DNA from: Scytalidium lignicola
Taxonomy: Eukaryota; Ascomycota; Leotiomycetes
Length of the DNA stretch: 64,000 nt
Direction of reading: 5' to 3'
NCBI GenBank assembly: GCA_002812745.2
Contig: NCSJ02000039.1
Location: 62,001-126,000, forward strand
The position numbers and the translations under genes were made by a program. Below the pieces are notes generated by a model, which was not told the DNA's origin, did no database searches, and was given only the letters and a program-made list of their open reading frames with translations. Shown in pieces: positions 9,619 to 21,073 of this stretch; position 1 is the first letter of the stretch, and each line of letters opens with the position of its first letter.

Positions 9619-12365
9619 ATGGCTTCTGTGCTTCCCTACACTTCCGTCTACCGTCCGGTAAAGGCAACTGCTATCACCATCCAGCGCCCGACTACTCGCG
9701 GAACTATAGGCACAACAGATCCAACAGGCACAACCACCAGCAGCTCCTCGACTTTATCGAATGGCATGGAGCTCAAACGCACCGCCTCGCTTTCCTCCTT
9801 CCCCTCCTCCCGTTCTCTGATTGAGATGGCACGACGACCATCGAGGACTCCAAATCCTCAGAGGATAGAAGCCGATCGCTCCTCCAACCCCAGCTCCAAA
9901 ACGCTGTCCAGCCGTGATGGTACCTCCTCGCAGCATTCCTCGTTGTCTCCACCAAGGAAATATAATTCAGAGGCACATTCACATCGAAAGTTGCGTTCGC
10001 AGTATCCGCGTGGCAGCACCGAGAATCATGTCGAGTATATCCTTGTTGCCTCGTTCGATATCGATCGAGGTCCTATAATGGAGCATCAGTACCCCATAGA
10101 AATCACTGGTGATGAACACATGCTGGCTGAATTGATGCTGCCGGATGGTGCGCACATGAGAAATCAGGATTGGACCATTTTCTTCCTGCATAAGGATACA
10201 AGTCAGGAGGAAGAAGAGGCTGAGCGGAAAGCTGAGAGGAGGCGGAGGAGGCAGAGACTAAAGGATAAGGCTGCGGGTCTGCTGGACCCTAATGATGTCC
10301 AACCCGGCGATGAGGAGCCAGAGGGTGAAGGAGAAAATGGAGAAGAAGACGATGAAGATGAAGATTCTGGTAGTGAATCGGAGGAGAGTGAACCTGAGGG
10401 CGGGCAAGGTCCTCCCTTGATTTACGTATTGAATCTAGTCAATACAAAGCAGGATGAGACGGCCAAAAGAGGAGCTGTTGTAAAGGCAATGGCCATCTGT
10501 ACTCGTCATCCTTTCTTGCACATTTACAAGGCAAGGCTTGCTCATGTTATTCTATTTAGGCATTCAAAGCTGACTCTAACTTAGCCGTTGCTACTCTTGG
10601 CCTTAGAGGAATATTTCAAAGCGCCTCATCCATCCACGCTTTCTATGCTCTACGAAGCTGTCAATAATATGGATCTATCCCTAATGCCCCGGTTAACGCT
10701 ACTGGAACGATATCTCCTCCAAGCAAGTGACAACAAAGACCTTTTTGTCGAGAAATTTGAACAAATGATTCAGATGCGAATGGCTGAGGACAGGGGCGAG
10801 GTAGTGGATGGGCCGGGAATACTGGATAGTCCTGAGAGGCGCGGGGATGTCAGTCTCACACGGATTGGGACAAAGGCCCATGTGCAAAACCACTCGACCT
10901 ACTCCGTCCCCCGAGACACTCATGAATTCGAAACTAAGGTTATGTATAATGATATACCGATCCCAATCAAGGTTCCAGTAGCTATATCTCCGGAGACTGT
11001 TGGTGACTTCTCACTCATCAAGCTAATCCAAACCTTTGCAGAGCCTCACGCCAAATCACCGCAGCCATTTGCTCTCCATCCTCATCTTACTACAGGCGGT
11101 GCCTTCACACATCCAATCATTGTTCTCACTAACGCTATGCTCACACAAAAGCGCGTCATCTTCTTGGGTCACAACCGGCCTTCTGGTGAGGTAGCAGAAG
11201 CAGTCCTGGCGGCATGCGCCTTGGCATCCGGTGGAATCCTTCGTGGATTCACCCGCCATGCATTCCCCTACACCGACCTGACCAAAATTGATGACCTCCT
11301 CAAGGTCCCTGGCTTCATCGCGGGTGTCACAAACCCTACCTTTGAGCACCATCATGAGTGGTGGGATCTGATTTGTGATTTACCTACTGGCCGCATGAAA
11401 ATCAGTAGTAAGATTGATCCCGCACCCATTACAGAAGGGCTAGTCAACTTCCAACAACAATATCCTCTCTATGCCAATGCTGCCAATATTGGTGCTTCGA
11501 ATAGTCATGTCCAAGGTGATCCGACTGGTGATGCAGCATTTATGAATGACGTTCTTCGTAGCATAGTCGCTCGCCACGGCGAAGGAGTTATCAGGGCTAA
11601 GTGGCGGGACTGGGTTGAGAAATTCACACGAGTCGCAGCTGCTTTTGAAGAGACTGTGTATGGAGCTAGTGCATTGCACATAGGCGTCCCCGAGATAGAG
11701 GCTGAGAACAAGAATATTGGTGGGCATGGGTATGTGTGGAGTGATGAAGGGGCTAAGCTTAAGGAGTTGGCTGGCGGGGTTAGTCGGATTGAGAGTTGGA
11801 GGGGGACGAGGAGTTATTTCAGCTTTAAACAGGTCAGTATCTCTCCGATTTCCAATCCCATAGTTTTCCGATCCATTCCAAGATCTGGCCGGCAGTATAT
11901 GAAATCGTTCTCTTTTTGGCTTACTCGGAATAAAACCAACAGGACCTAGCCCAGTTATACACACTCCGACCAGTCAAGTCCATCGATCTGCATCATCTGC
12001 ATGACCGCCTAAGAACGCAAAAGCTCACCCCTCAGCAATCCAAGGAGATCTACCTCGCTCTAGAACAGTACACTCATACATACGATGAAGTCTGTCAGCT
12101 TTTAACTGCCGCTCCTGAATCACACGCTGGGCTCTTTTACATTGCTTTAGGTCTGTTCCATAAAGATAAGGAAGTCAGGATGAAAGTTGTAGATATTCTA
12201 GAACGGATCAGTGAACACGAAGCAGGTAGGCATTGGTGGGGAGCTTTGAGTGGATTTCAGAAGCTGGCCTTTTTCAGGATCAAGAGGGAGATTGAGAGCG
12301 AGTTCAAGAGTAGGGATGGAGACGGAGATGGACACGGTGATTCTATCGATCAGAGGCTCAGCTGA
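9619..12365 (+). CDS. AFI1: Afi1-like protein (Arf3-docking plus SPA/DENN-type domain), polarity and vesicle traffic
   Basis: Three exons (9619-10530, 10585-11832, 11943-12365) give 860 residues. After a Ser/Thr-rich leader, the docking domain begins near residue 138 with [20 protein letters not shown]. It is interrupted by a highly acidic insert at about residues 225-265 and continues with [20 protein letters not shown]. The second part carries [20 protein letters not shown] and [20 protein letters not shown], typical of the SPA/DENN-like region. In yeast, Afi1 binds the GTPase Arf3 at the cell cortex and helps polarise growth. The first intron begins with GC rather than GT (GCAAGG); both flanks stay in phase only with that donor. 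The third exon forms a helical C-terminus. Confidence 0.88.
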
Positions 12366-12769
12366 AACTGACTTATGGAGTCACGAATTTGGCAGACACC
12401 AGAGCTAATGAGATATAAGTAATGAGTTACGATTATCATGAATCTTTAAGTGGCGCAATTAGGCATGAACAGTTTTAGCATATATAGCACGGCGCGCGCT
12501 ATATTCTGTCCCGTGTGTATAACTCTCTTGATTAATCCAGCAAGGCATTCCACACAGGTTGTTGTCCCAGGGAAAGAATTGTTGGTCACGAGAAAATGAA
12601 TGGTTTCAAACTTTTATTCTTCTAGTTTGATACATACAATAATCTTTATCGGCCTCATAGTTTTTGTTTCTCTAATGGGTGACTTTTCATTAGCCTTCAG
12701 CATTGGCCAGGAAATCGGTTTAAAGCGGAGGGCGACCGAAAGACAGGATTAACAAAAAGATACTACTTA
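12366..12769. other. Convergent 3' intergenic region
   Basis: About 400 bases between the Afi1 and S-formylglutathione hydrolase stop codons. It is AT-rich with transcript-end-like sequence; no gene or repeat is seen. Confidence 0.5.
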
Positions 12770-13896
12770 CTACGCAAATAGGTACTTCGCAGCATGCTCC
12801 ACATGGTCTCTTGAGAATGATGAGATAAAATAGTACGAATGGTCGTAATCCTGAACGGGACCGATGTTAGCATTTGGGCTTAAATAAGTTGGGATTCAGA
12901 GGTTAAAAAGACGGGTGACTGAAGGCTGGTGGTCTAAGTATTTGCAGCGTGGCCCAAGACTTACCTCTTGATATCTGACGACTAGTCCCTTGTCATTGCC
13001 CGAAGCCTTCGCGGCTTCTACAAAGTTCTCTGGCAGAAGTTGACCTTGCTTATAGAAATTATCACCAGTTCCCTAAGAGCAGAGTCAGAGTCAGTCCCAT
13101 CGCGATCACCTAACTCATATCAAAAACCTACCACATCGATCAATACATCCAGTGGTCCCTTCCATTCCTTGACCAATTCCGTAGCATCGTGCGCCTTCCA
13201 CTTGTCACCTGCAGTTCCCTCTTCTCCGAAGTATCCCTTGAAAGCTTTCTGGCCCCATGGACACTTGATTGGATTCGAGATGGGAGCGAAAGCGCTCACG
13301 CTACGGTACATACCAGGATTCTTAAGGAACAAGGTTAAGGCGCCGTGTCCACCCATGCTGTGACCTGTGATGGACACGCGAGAGCTATCTAACTGCGGAA
13401 AGGCTGCATATAGAGCCTTTGGAAGCTCGCTTGTGATGTAGCTGTACATCTTATAGCCATTGGAGTATGGTTCATTAGTAGCGTCGACGTAGAAACCGGC
13501 TCCTGTACCGAAGTCCCAGCCTTCGTCTTCACCGGCGATGTTAAGGCCTCCTGTGGACGTAGAGCGGGGTTGTTAGACTCTTTTTGCTCCGGTACAAGTG
13601 GGGCATAAAGGAAGGGCAATGAAGGAAAGGAACTTACTTGGCGATGTATCTGGATACACGATTGCGATCCCCTTTTGACTTGCTGGGGACTGAAAGAATC
13701 CCTTCTCAGCACAGTTGTCTCCTGTGCAAGTCAGACCAGACAGGAAGAACAGTACTGGAACCTTGTGTGAGTCGCTAGCTTGAGGTGGAAGGTAAAGGTT
13801 CAGGGCCATCTCGCAGTTTGTTGTCTTGGCTTCGTGGGTCAGCTTCAGGAGCTTACCCCCGAAGGAAGCGATTGTGGCTTTAGTGGTGAAAGCCAT
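12770..13896 (-). CDS. S-formylglutathione hydrolase (esterase D type)
   Basis: Four exons (13896-13638, 13550-13132, 13072-12965, 12850-12770) give 288 residues, the usual family length. The nucleophile Ser lies in [18 protein letters not shown] near residue 151. The catalytic His is in DYDHSYYFI at about residue 266, at the start of the last exon, and the acid lies in the preceding region. The N-terminal oxyanion-side motif [13 protein letters not shown] is present. The enzyme hydrolyses S-formylglutathione to formate and glutathione, the last step of glutathione-dependent formaldehyde detoxification in the cytosol. All junctions are GT-AG and keep phase. Confidence 0.95.
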
Positions 13897-14309
13897 GGTG
13901 AAAATACTGGATCGGTTTGGGGTATAGACAATGGGAAGAAGATGGTTAGAATGTAGATGAAAGAACTGAAAAGAAAAAAGAAGGGATTGGGTTGGTTGAT
14001 ATTTTGCTTGCTGTATATCGGTATCTAATTTGTGACGTCGGGATTGAAATAACCCCTCCCAACCCCACGTTCAAGCCCGAAAATTCCCCGCGACTCGGAA
14101 TCTCCATTATCGGGTATAGGATTCTGATTTTAGAGAACGGTTTTACATATATTCTACACATCACTTAAGGTCTATTGCTATTTCTGAGCTAAGATATAAG
14201 AAATCTCGTAGTCCTAGTCCATAAATACAGGGCATTATCATTAGGTATATCAATTAGCTATTAACTCCATCCGCTATGCACCAACATCCGAAATACCGCC
14301 CCTCTAACC
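13897..14309. promoter_or_regulatory. Promoter of the hydrolase gene and 3' region of the LMBR1 gene
   Basis: About 410 bases without a gene. The stretch holds T/A-rich tracts and a CCCCTCCCAACCCCAC block near 14055. No further element is recognised. Confidence 0.45.
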
Positions 14310-16464
14310 TTATAATCTTACTCTTCCACTCTGACGACCACCAAACCAGCTAGCGAAACTTCTCGTACTGCCACTGGCGCCAGGCTCAGTATCACCATCG
14401 CTATCACTAGTTCCTCCCATCCATTTAGGTCTTTTCATTCCATCTCCTACATTCCGTAGCCATCGAGGCGTCTGTGTAGTCTCAAACGTGTTCCGTACTC
14501 GATGAGTAAAGGCTCCAATGAAGCTCTCATCTTCTTCATCGACAGGATCGGCTTCCTGCTCGCTTGCTCTTGTTGGCTTTGAAGAAGCTGCTGTGGACGG
14601 TCTTTGTCGCTCGGTGCGGGGGATTGATTCGTTCGGTGATGTACGATGATGGGAACTACTTGCCGGACGAGGTCGAGTCTCCAGAGAACCAGCCCCTGGT
14701 CGACCAAGAGATCCTTGGAGTTCTCTCTCTATCAGATCCCGTCCCTCGCGCCATGATCCAGTGCCATAACCGGAATCGTCTTCATCCTCCTCTTCATCCA
14801 TAACTCCGTACCCGAAACAGCTCTTAACCTTTCCATAAAGGTTAAACAGAGTCGCACCAACTGGTACGAAGATGAAAATGGGGAAGAACCAATCGAACCA
14901 TGTGCCCAAAGGTGTCAAATTAATTAATTTGCCGAGAAACTTATAGAACACCGTTTCTTCATAGATCTCGGGTTGAAGAAACGTGACAAAGTTGAAAGAC
15001 AGCGGCACGCTGAGTTTAGCTACCTGCATGGCATACCACATAGCCGACTCGCCGTGCGTGTTTCTCTTCACTAGAGCTCGTCCTCTCCAGACTTTGACCT
15101 CGGTTAAGGAAGTTAGAGCAGCTAAGCACATATATAGGATCCAGCAGGCGGCAATAACTTGACCAGGAAATCCGATCTGGCCACGAGCACTCTCTGGATG
15201 ATGGACGACTGTAACCGCGACAATGGAGAAAACGGGATTGATGGACTTTACAAACTCCGACCAGATGATACAAATAGAAGCCAGGCTGAGAAAAACTCCA
15301 ATAAACATTCTCATATAAGGCATGAACCAGTATCTCACAAGGTACCGACTAAAAGGAGTGAGAATGGTTAAACGATCAAAAACTGATGCTTCTGGCGATG
15401 CCTTGTCCATTTCGATCCGCTTAGATGCTGCTGAATCTAGAACCTTTTGTGTATCAACGGCATCGATCAATATGCGATCCCATTCATCGAGGTAGCGCGC
15501 GCGTGTATATCTCGCTCGAGTGAGCTGACGACTTAGGTCTGCCAGGTAGCGCTCGGTGATGACGGCCGGAACTCTGACCTCAGGAACGGACATTCGCCGA
15601 CTTAAAGTACGAGGTCGCGATTCGGGTAGATGTACCTCATCGGCTAGCTCCTCAATCCAATCTTCAAACTCTTTCGCACTTCCGGTCTTGCGCTGGCTTA
15701 GCTCAACAACTTGTGCTTCTAGCTCTTCAAATTTCTGGATAGCATCCTCCATTTTGTCATGTACTTTTACGGTTTTTGATTGAATCCTCCGTAACTTACC
15801 GCTTAAACTGGCATCCCTGAAGAAGCTTCTGGGGATAGCGACCAATCCGTGGCCCATCAGGTAGATCGCCAGGATCAATGCCCAACAATATGACAGTGCC
15901 ATCACTAAACCTTTCAATGATGTAAATGATACGCCCGAGGATATCAAAAAGTAGATGGCCCCCGCGATACCTGCTCCAAAAACAATCGCATAGTACTGCG
16001 CATTCGATCGCAAAGCATATTTTAATCGTCCGCTAGGTTCCCGATATCCAGCATCGGCATATTCGGCAAGAATTGGGAGGATGAACCTAGGCAAGGGAAT
16101 CACAAGTTAGTTGAGGTAATTTATGTAACATGGGAATTACTGTTGCTTCTTACCATCCCAGAGCAAAAGTAAGCCAATAGCTGACCCTCCATGATACTAA
16201 CAACACCCGATCGGGAAGCCATATTCCTCTAGTACCAGCATCATCATCCCTAGCGTTTGAAGCAAGGTCGATCGGAACAAGTAGAACAACACTCGCAGGA
16301 AGCCAGAGTGCAGCGAATATAGGTACCAGGAGATACGCTGGAGTGGTTCGTAAAGGCAGGTAAAGCCGTAAGACAAGTAGCACAATGCCAGAGAGCAAGA
16401 GCAACGCAATGATCACAGAGATCTCCGAGCCTACTGCGGAAGAAGCCGTTGTCATCATTGCCAT
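14310..16464 (-). CDS. LMBR1-family multipass membrane protein
   Basis: Two exons (16464-16154 and 16086-14310) with a 67-bp GT-AG intron give 695 residues. There is an N-terminal set of membrane helices (starting SEISVIIALLLLSGIVLLVL), then a helix pair around IVFGAGIAGAIYFLISSGVS. A long cytoplasmic loop with coiled-coil character follows (KVHDKMEDAIQKFEELEAQV), then four further helices ending near FDWFFPIFIFVPVGATLFNL. An acidic and Ser-rich tail closes the protein. This is the layout of the LMBR1-domain family (limb-region/lipocalin-receptor-like). The function in fungi is unknown. The start is the first ATG; a second Met lies two residues later. Confidence 0.88.
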
Positions 16465-16834
16465 AATTGATTATATGAGCGCGCAGTCTGTGTATTCCAT
16501 CGAAGCCGCGGGGTCCGTCTTGCTATATTTGTCAATGGAAGTCGTGAAAGAGGCACTCGGAGGCTTGATTACGTAGAGAACCGCGCTATGCACGGTCCAC
16601 GCACCGGTATCGGCTACCTCAGGTGACCAGGCAACAAGGCGTTTAAGGCATTAAAACATTTAGCGTAAAATGAGCGCAGATGATAACTGGAAAGAAGCTG
16701 TACCAAAATATGTTATAATTCACGCTAATCTAGTCCTTTAACTTATTCGGCATGTAGTCTCCCGAGGTAAGCTTGATCGCCAGTAGTAGTGAAAATCAAA
16801 CACATCAAACACACGCCCAATATAGTTGCAATGT
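16465..16834. promoter_or_regulatory. Divergent promoter between LMBR1 gene and unrecognised gene
   Basis: 370 bases between two divergent start codons. The half nearest the plus-strand gene is AT-rich. No specific binding site is claimed. Confidence 0.5.
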
Positions 16835-18583
16835 ATGGAGCCGGACGAGATGCAAAATCATCAAGACCAAGCCGCAATTCTGCAGAATCTGGCTAGAGAT
16901 GGCACTCAGGAGGTCAACAATGCACACAGTTATGGTGGGGGTGCCGTGAACGGTAACAATGGTGCTGCTCCAATTTCAGACTTCACCTATACTGAACATC
17001 ATACTTATGATCAAACAGGCCTGGGGTCAAACTATGATGATCTCGATCCAGCTGCTCTCCTGGAGAGCCTGGCAAACTATGAGTTCAACCCGTCCGAGAC
17101 ACAAGGCCACATAAGTGTTTCTAATGCCCACTTTGCAAGTCTACTTCAGGCTGCTGCAAATGCTGGCGAAGGCGAGACGTCACAGAAGGATCAAGAGGGG
17201 GATGCATCATCCAGACAATCAAAGACTACATCCAGTCAATATGGCTTTCCCCCGGAGGCACCCAGCACCAGATCCAAGAAGAGACGACAAGAACAACCTA
17301 ATGATGATGAACAGTTCGGGTTTATTCTACCTGGCAAACCTAAGCGTCCAAAAGTGCGTGAACCGGAAGATCCAGAAGAACTAGCTTTAGAACGTGAGAT
17401 ATGGGGCCCTGAGGAGGGCGAAGAAGGCAATGAGACAGTTTCCACGGCTAGTAATATTGTCACGACCAAAATCCCCGGCGTGCATTCAGCGTCGGCTCTG
17501 TTTCGCAAGCCATCTGCGGCTTCNAAAAAAGTATACACGTGAGTCTAGATCCTCCGGTATTACCTTAACACTGCATAATAACTAATTACGCTTTTAGGGC
17601 CTCCAATGGCAAAACTCTTCCTTTCTTTAGGGATTTCCCCAGAGCAGTTCCTTCACTTGCAAGCTGCTGGAAAAGCCTATATGCTTGATGAAATGCATCC
17701 AGAACGACGCGAGGCTGTTGGGAGTAGAAACAAAGGTCATGCTGGCCAAGGTCAGAGTGATATTACAAAGATGGAGCTGTTCAACTGCGTCGAAGCTTTC
17801 CTTAGGGATGAGGGGTGGGGTGAACGTTTATATGGCGCCGGCACGTCTGGCAAGTTAAAGTGGCCTGAGATGCGTACAAAGTAAGCCCTAGAATCTCCCA
17901 CGCCGCAAATCATAAGGCTAACCTTTTTTCCTTTCAGAATCATCTCTTTGGTCACTCCATTACTTCGCCGTATGGTTACCAACGAGCGTCAACGTCTATA
18001 TGCTATTGAACAACGTCGTTCTGGCTCTCCAAGCATAGTGCCTAGAAAAGGATCAGCCCCTCCAAATCCAACATCGGTTAGAGCAACAAGTACAACTACT
18101 AGTGAAGTAGCAGACATTAAGCCCCCTCCTCAATCTCACCAACCTGCTGGACAAGCCGCTTCACTCTCACCAACTGTCCAACTTGATAATTACCACTATA
18201 ATATCGACTCATCCTTCGCCACTGCCAATGGTCAGAACGAAGATATGCACCCTGCTCCCATTGTTGGTGAAGATTCTAATGCCAAACCTGAAGATGCAAC
18301 TGTCATCTACCATGTTAACATTCTTCATTATGGTGCGCGCATCAAGCCGCGCCTCACTTTGAACAACAAGAATTGCCCTGGATTTCCTAGCCTTATGCAA
18401 TACATCCATAACATCTATGGTGATGAAGGCATCAGACCAATTAAAATCACCATCCTCGGTCCTCACGGTCAGCTGAGTATAAACGGCGAAGAAACTTTCA
18501 ACCATGCTGTTCGCGTGGTCATGGAAAATGATTGGATGGATGGCGAAGTTAAGATCCTAGTCGAAGTTGAGAAGAAGGAATAA
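16835..18583 (+). CDS. Unrecognised nuclear-type regulatory protein, conserved-looking
   Basis: Three exons (16835-17538, 17598-17880, 17938-18583) give about 543 residues. Exon 1 is acidic with a bipartite basic stretch (RSKKRRQEQ, then KPKRPKVREPEDPEELALER), suggesting nuclear import. Exon 2 encodes a compact block, PPMAKLFLSLGISPEQFLHL, followed by MELFNCVEAFLRDEGWGERL. The C-terminus ends with a globular-looking segment (VNILHYGARIKPRLTLNNKN onward). I do not recognise the family. It reminded me weakly of Aspergillus proteins listed as RfeD transcription factors, unverified. The frame across exon 1 to exon 2 works only if the ambiguous base at 17524, beside an A run, is dropped. Start at 16835 because the ATG at 16831 is out of frame. 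Confidence 0.75.
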
Positions 18584-18854
18584 TGTGGGATTTATTTGGA
18601 GTCAAGCGTCAGGGAACTCTGAGCGAGTAGGAAGCAGGGAGGATTCTGGTTTGATAAAACTTCCGAAAGAGGGTACTTAGAAATGGAATTGTACGAATAG
18701 TAGAGATTAAGCTTGTCTGGTTGGGGGGAAAAGGCGCAGCCTATTGGCATAAAATCCTAGTTAACATGACCTAGGTATGTAATAAGAATCAAATAAAAGA
18801 CACTGATGCATCTCATTGATAATACTTTTTCTCTTATTCCTTTTTGATATAGAC

Positions 18855-19814
18855 TCACTGGTTCCTCCTCTTCAGCACTGCAATAACCAGCCACCTCTTC
18901 CTCGCCGTAACATCTTCAATTCCTCTATCAAAAACCCATTCCCTCTCCCGACCCTCCGCATTCCGTTCCCAAACCTTCTCAATTTCCAGCCCAGCTTGCT
19001 TAAGCCTCTCCTCCCGGAAGAATCCAGCCATCTTCTCCCGTCCTGTATGAAACCCAGCAACTACCCACGCCCTCCCATTCTCCTTCATAAACCATCTTAT
19101 CGATGCCAGGAGATTGTCATGCTGCCACGGCATCCAGAGACAATCCGCGACGATCAACCTTTCAAAGCTCTCCTTATTCTGCACAGAGAAGTCATCAGTC
19201 AACACACCCCATTCGTGGCCATGAACAGCAGTTTCTGCAATTGGTGAGGCTTGAGTATCTTCAGAGCCAGCTTCTGGCTGACTTAATTGCTTCTTTCTCC
19301 TACGATCAATATTCCTCGAGACATTTGCCCGTAAGTTAGCTAATATCTCTGGCGCAGGGTAATCACTAAGAACTACCCGCCTAGCGCCCATCAACGCAGC
19401 TATCATGCCTGCCAGCCCCGTCCCAGCACCTAATTCAAGCACATCCAAGCCCATAACATCCCACACCGGTTCTGGAAAGTCCTTTGATAGAAACGGTGGC
19501 CGTGCGCTATTCTCATGCCTATTCCCATCACTATCTCCCTCCTCCTCTTCATAATCCCCCTCTAAGAACAACGCAGTCTGCACCCCAGCATTCCACAAAA
19601 AATGACTGAACAACTTCCTCGAATCCTCCCCCTCAGGATCCGCCAATGATAACTCGACATCACCGAACCGCGTCGAGCTGTATATCACGCCCGAGTCACG
19701 ATCTCCGTGCTGATTCGGGATGTCATCCGGGAAGATCACGGCTAAGCTCGAAGAGAGGTAGTCCTCCGGCTCGGTGGATTCGGGTCCCGTGAGGCGGATC
19801 CTGTCGGTCAACAT
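18855..19814 (-). CDS. Family-16 SAM-dependent methyltransferase (Efm7/Nnt1-like)
   Basis: A single exon encodes 319 residues. Motif I, VLELGAGTGLAGMIAALMGA, starts near residue 124. It is followed by VVLSDYPAPEILANLRANV (acidic loop for the SAM ribose) and a late motif, LIVADCLWMPWQHDNLLASI. These are typical of the seven-beta-strand methyltransferase family 16, and the D-Y-P segment is close to yeast Efm7 (formerly Nnt1), which methylates the N-terminus and Lys of translation factor eEF1A. The protein is longer than yeast Efm7 because of an acidic insert around residues 85-105. The substrate is inferred, not shown. Confidence 0.85.
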   Translation of the reverse strand: MLTDRIRLTGPESTEPEDYLSSSLAVIFPDDIPNQHGDRDSGVIYSSTRFGDVELSLADPEGEDSRKLFSHFLWNAGVQTALFLEGDYEEEEGDSDGNRHENSARPPFLSKDFPEPVWDVMGLDVLELGAGTGLAGMIAALMGARRVVLSDYPAPEILANLRANVSRNIDRRRKKQLSQPEAGSEDTQASPIAETAVHGHEWGVLTDDFSVQNKESFERLIVADCLWMPWQHDNLLASIRWFMKENGRAWVVAGFHTGREKMAGFFREERLKQAGLEIEKVWERNAEGREREWVFDRGIEDVTARKRWLVIAVLKRRNQ

Positions 19815-20071
19815 GTTTTGGTATGACTCACGGGTAGAGGTTCATGGAAAGGAAGGAGGTTTTCTGGGGGGTTGTATAGGAACAATATACTACACAGTAC
19901 GTGGGTGTAGCTTGTTGCTTCCGTATAGTACAGCAAGGGGAGGGTTGAGAATGGAGATATGCTTGGGTAGTAGTACAGTAGTAATCCAGCCAGTGTAAGT
20001 ATAGGTATATGAACCAATCAACTCAATAAAACAAAACAAAAAAGAAACCTACACCTAGTGTATCGTACCGT
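19815..20071. promoter_or_regulatory. Promoter of the methyltransferase gene
   Basis: No gene seen. The stretch contains TACAGTA at 19974 and lies just outside the foldback repeat. Confidence 0.4.
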
Positions 20072-20230
20072 GTAAAATCTCAAATTTAGGGCCTCCCGGA
20101 GCTAATTAGGGTCCAACGAGTAATTTGCATTCTAGTGTTGACAAACCCCCACAATTAACCTGATAGGGTTAGATTTTGCTCGTTGGATCTTAGTTAGCTC
20201 CGGGGGCAGCCCTAAATTTGAGGATTCTAC
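20072..20230. repeat. Imperfect foldback / MITE-like inverted repeat
   Basis: Arms of about 50 bases at 20072-20120 and 20179-20230 are inverted copies of each other with a handful of mismatches and a 2-3 base gap. Both contain CTCAAATTTAGGG at the outer side and CCAACGAG at the inner side. The spacer of about 58 bases is unrelated. Size and non-coding content suggest a miniature inverted-repeat element or foldback relic. I could not settle a target-site duplication, since similarity fades gradually into the flanks. Confidence 0.6.
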
Positions 20231-21073
20231 AGCGTGTCGTGGGTTATCAAATCTAATCTGTGCGGGGGGGGCTCTTCCCATTCCCTGCCCCTGCATCCGC
20301 TGTTGAAAAAATTGACAAAACTGCACAATCTCACCGCCCTCGGTGGACTTCCGTATCAAGACTAGCTTATCCTGCCCCACTCAGACTTTTGTCACCGACA
20401 CTTTGCATCTGCATAGCCACATAGCCACGATCCATATTATGTCATTGCCAGGCACAGCCTCGCACCGAGCCACACCCCGCTCATATAGCTTCATCGGCGT
20501 GACCGAACTCTCTATGACGAAGTTTCTCCAGGCAGAGAGACGGTGAAAGACAGTGGAGAATTGGCAACAGGCAGTGAGGAGTAGTATTCTAGGCATAGTG
20601 GAGTCGGTCTTTATCACATGGTAGGTAAGTTAAGAAAGTAAAATAAACTAGAGTGAAACTCTTTTCATTATTGTAGGAGTAAAATGTGTTGGTAATACCT
20701 AATACATAGCACAAGTCCTTGATCACGGTCCAGCCGAACAAGGAGATTAAGTTAACTAAGAACATGAAAAGCTAGAAATCATTAACAAAAAACGGGGGTG
20801 AAGATCGCCCAAGCAAAAACAGCAGTAAAAGGCAAAGCAATGTTGTCTTTTCCCCTTCTTTGGTAAACAAAACNTTTTCTTCTTCCTTGGTTGAACAGAA
20901 GAAAAATAGAAGAAAAATAGTTAAAATGAATATGGTATCTCGAAGCCTGTATCCCCTTGCCCAATCCGTTCGACGCCGCGAAATGTATTCAGAGTATGTA
21001 GAAGATTCGTCCTCGTAAACAAGCCATTCCAAAAGTTCATACATCATTAACAAGTTGAGAGGCCATGGGCGAT
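20231..21073. other. Intergenic, 3' region of the C2H2 gene
   Basis: No gene is supported. Short open frames show no family signature. One ambiguous base (20874) sits next to a T run. Confidence 0.45.

Noticed and set aside
18816..19339. Plus-strand open frames across the methyltransferase gene
   Set aside because: They are shadows in other frames of the minus-strand gene, which has clear SAM-binding motifs.
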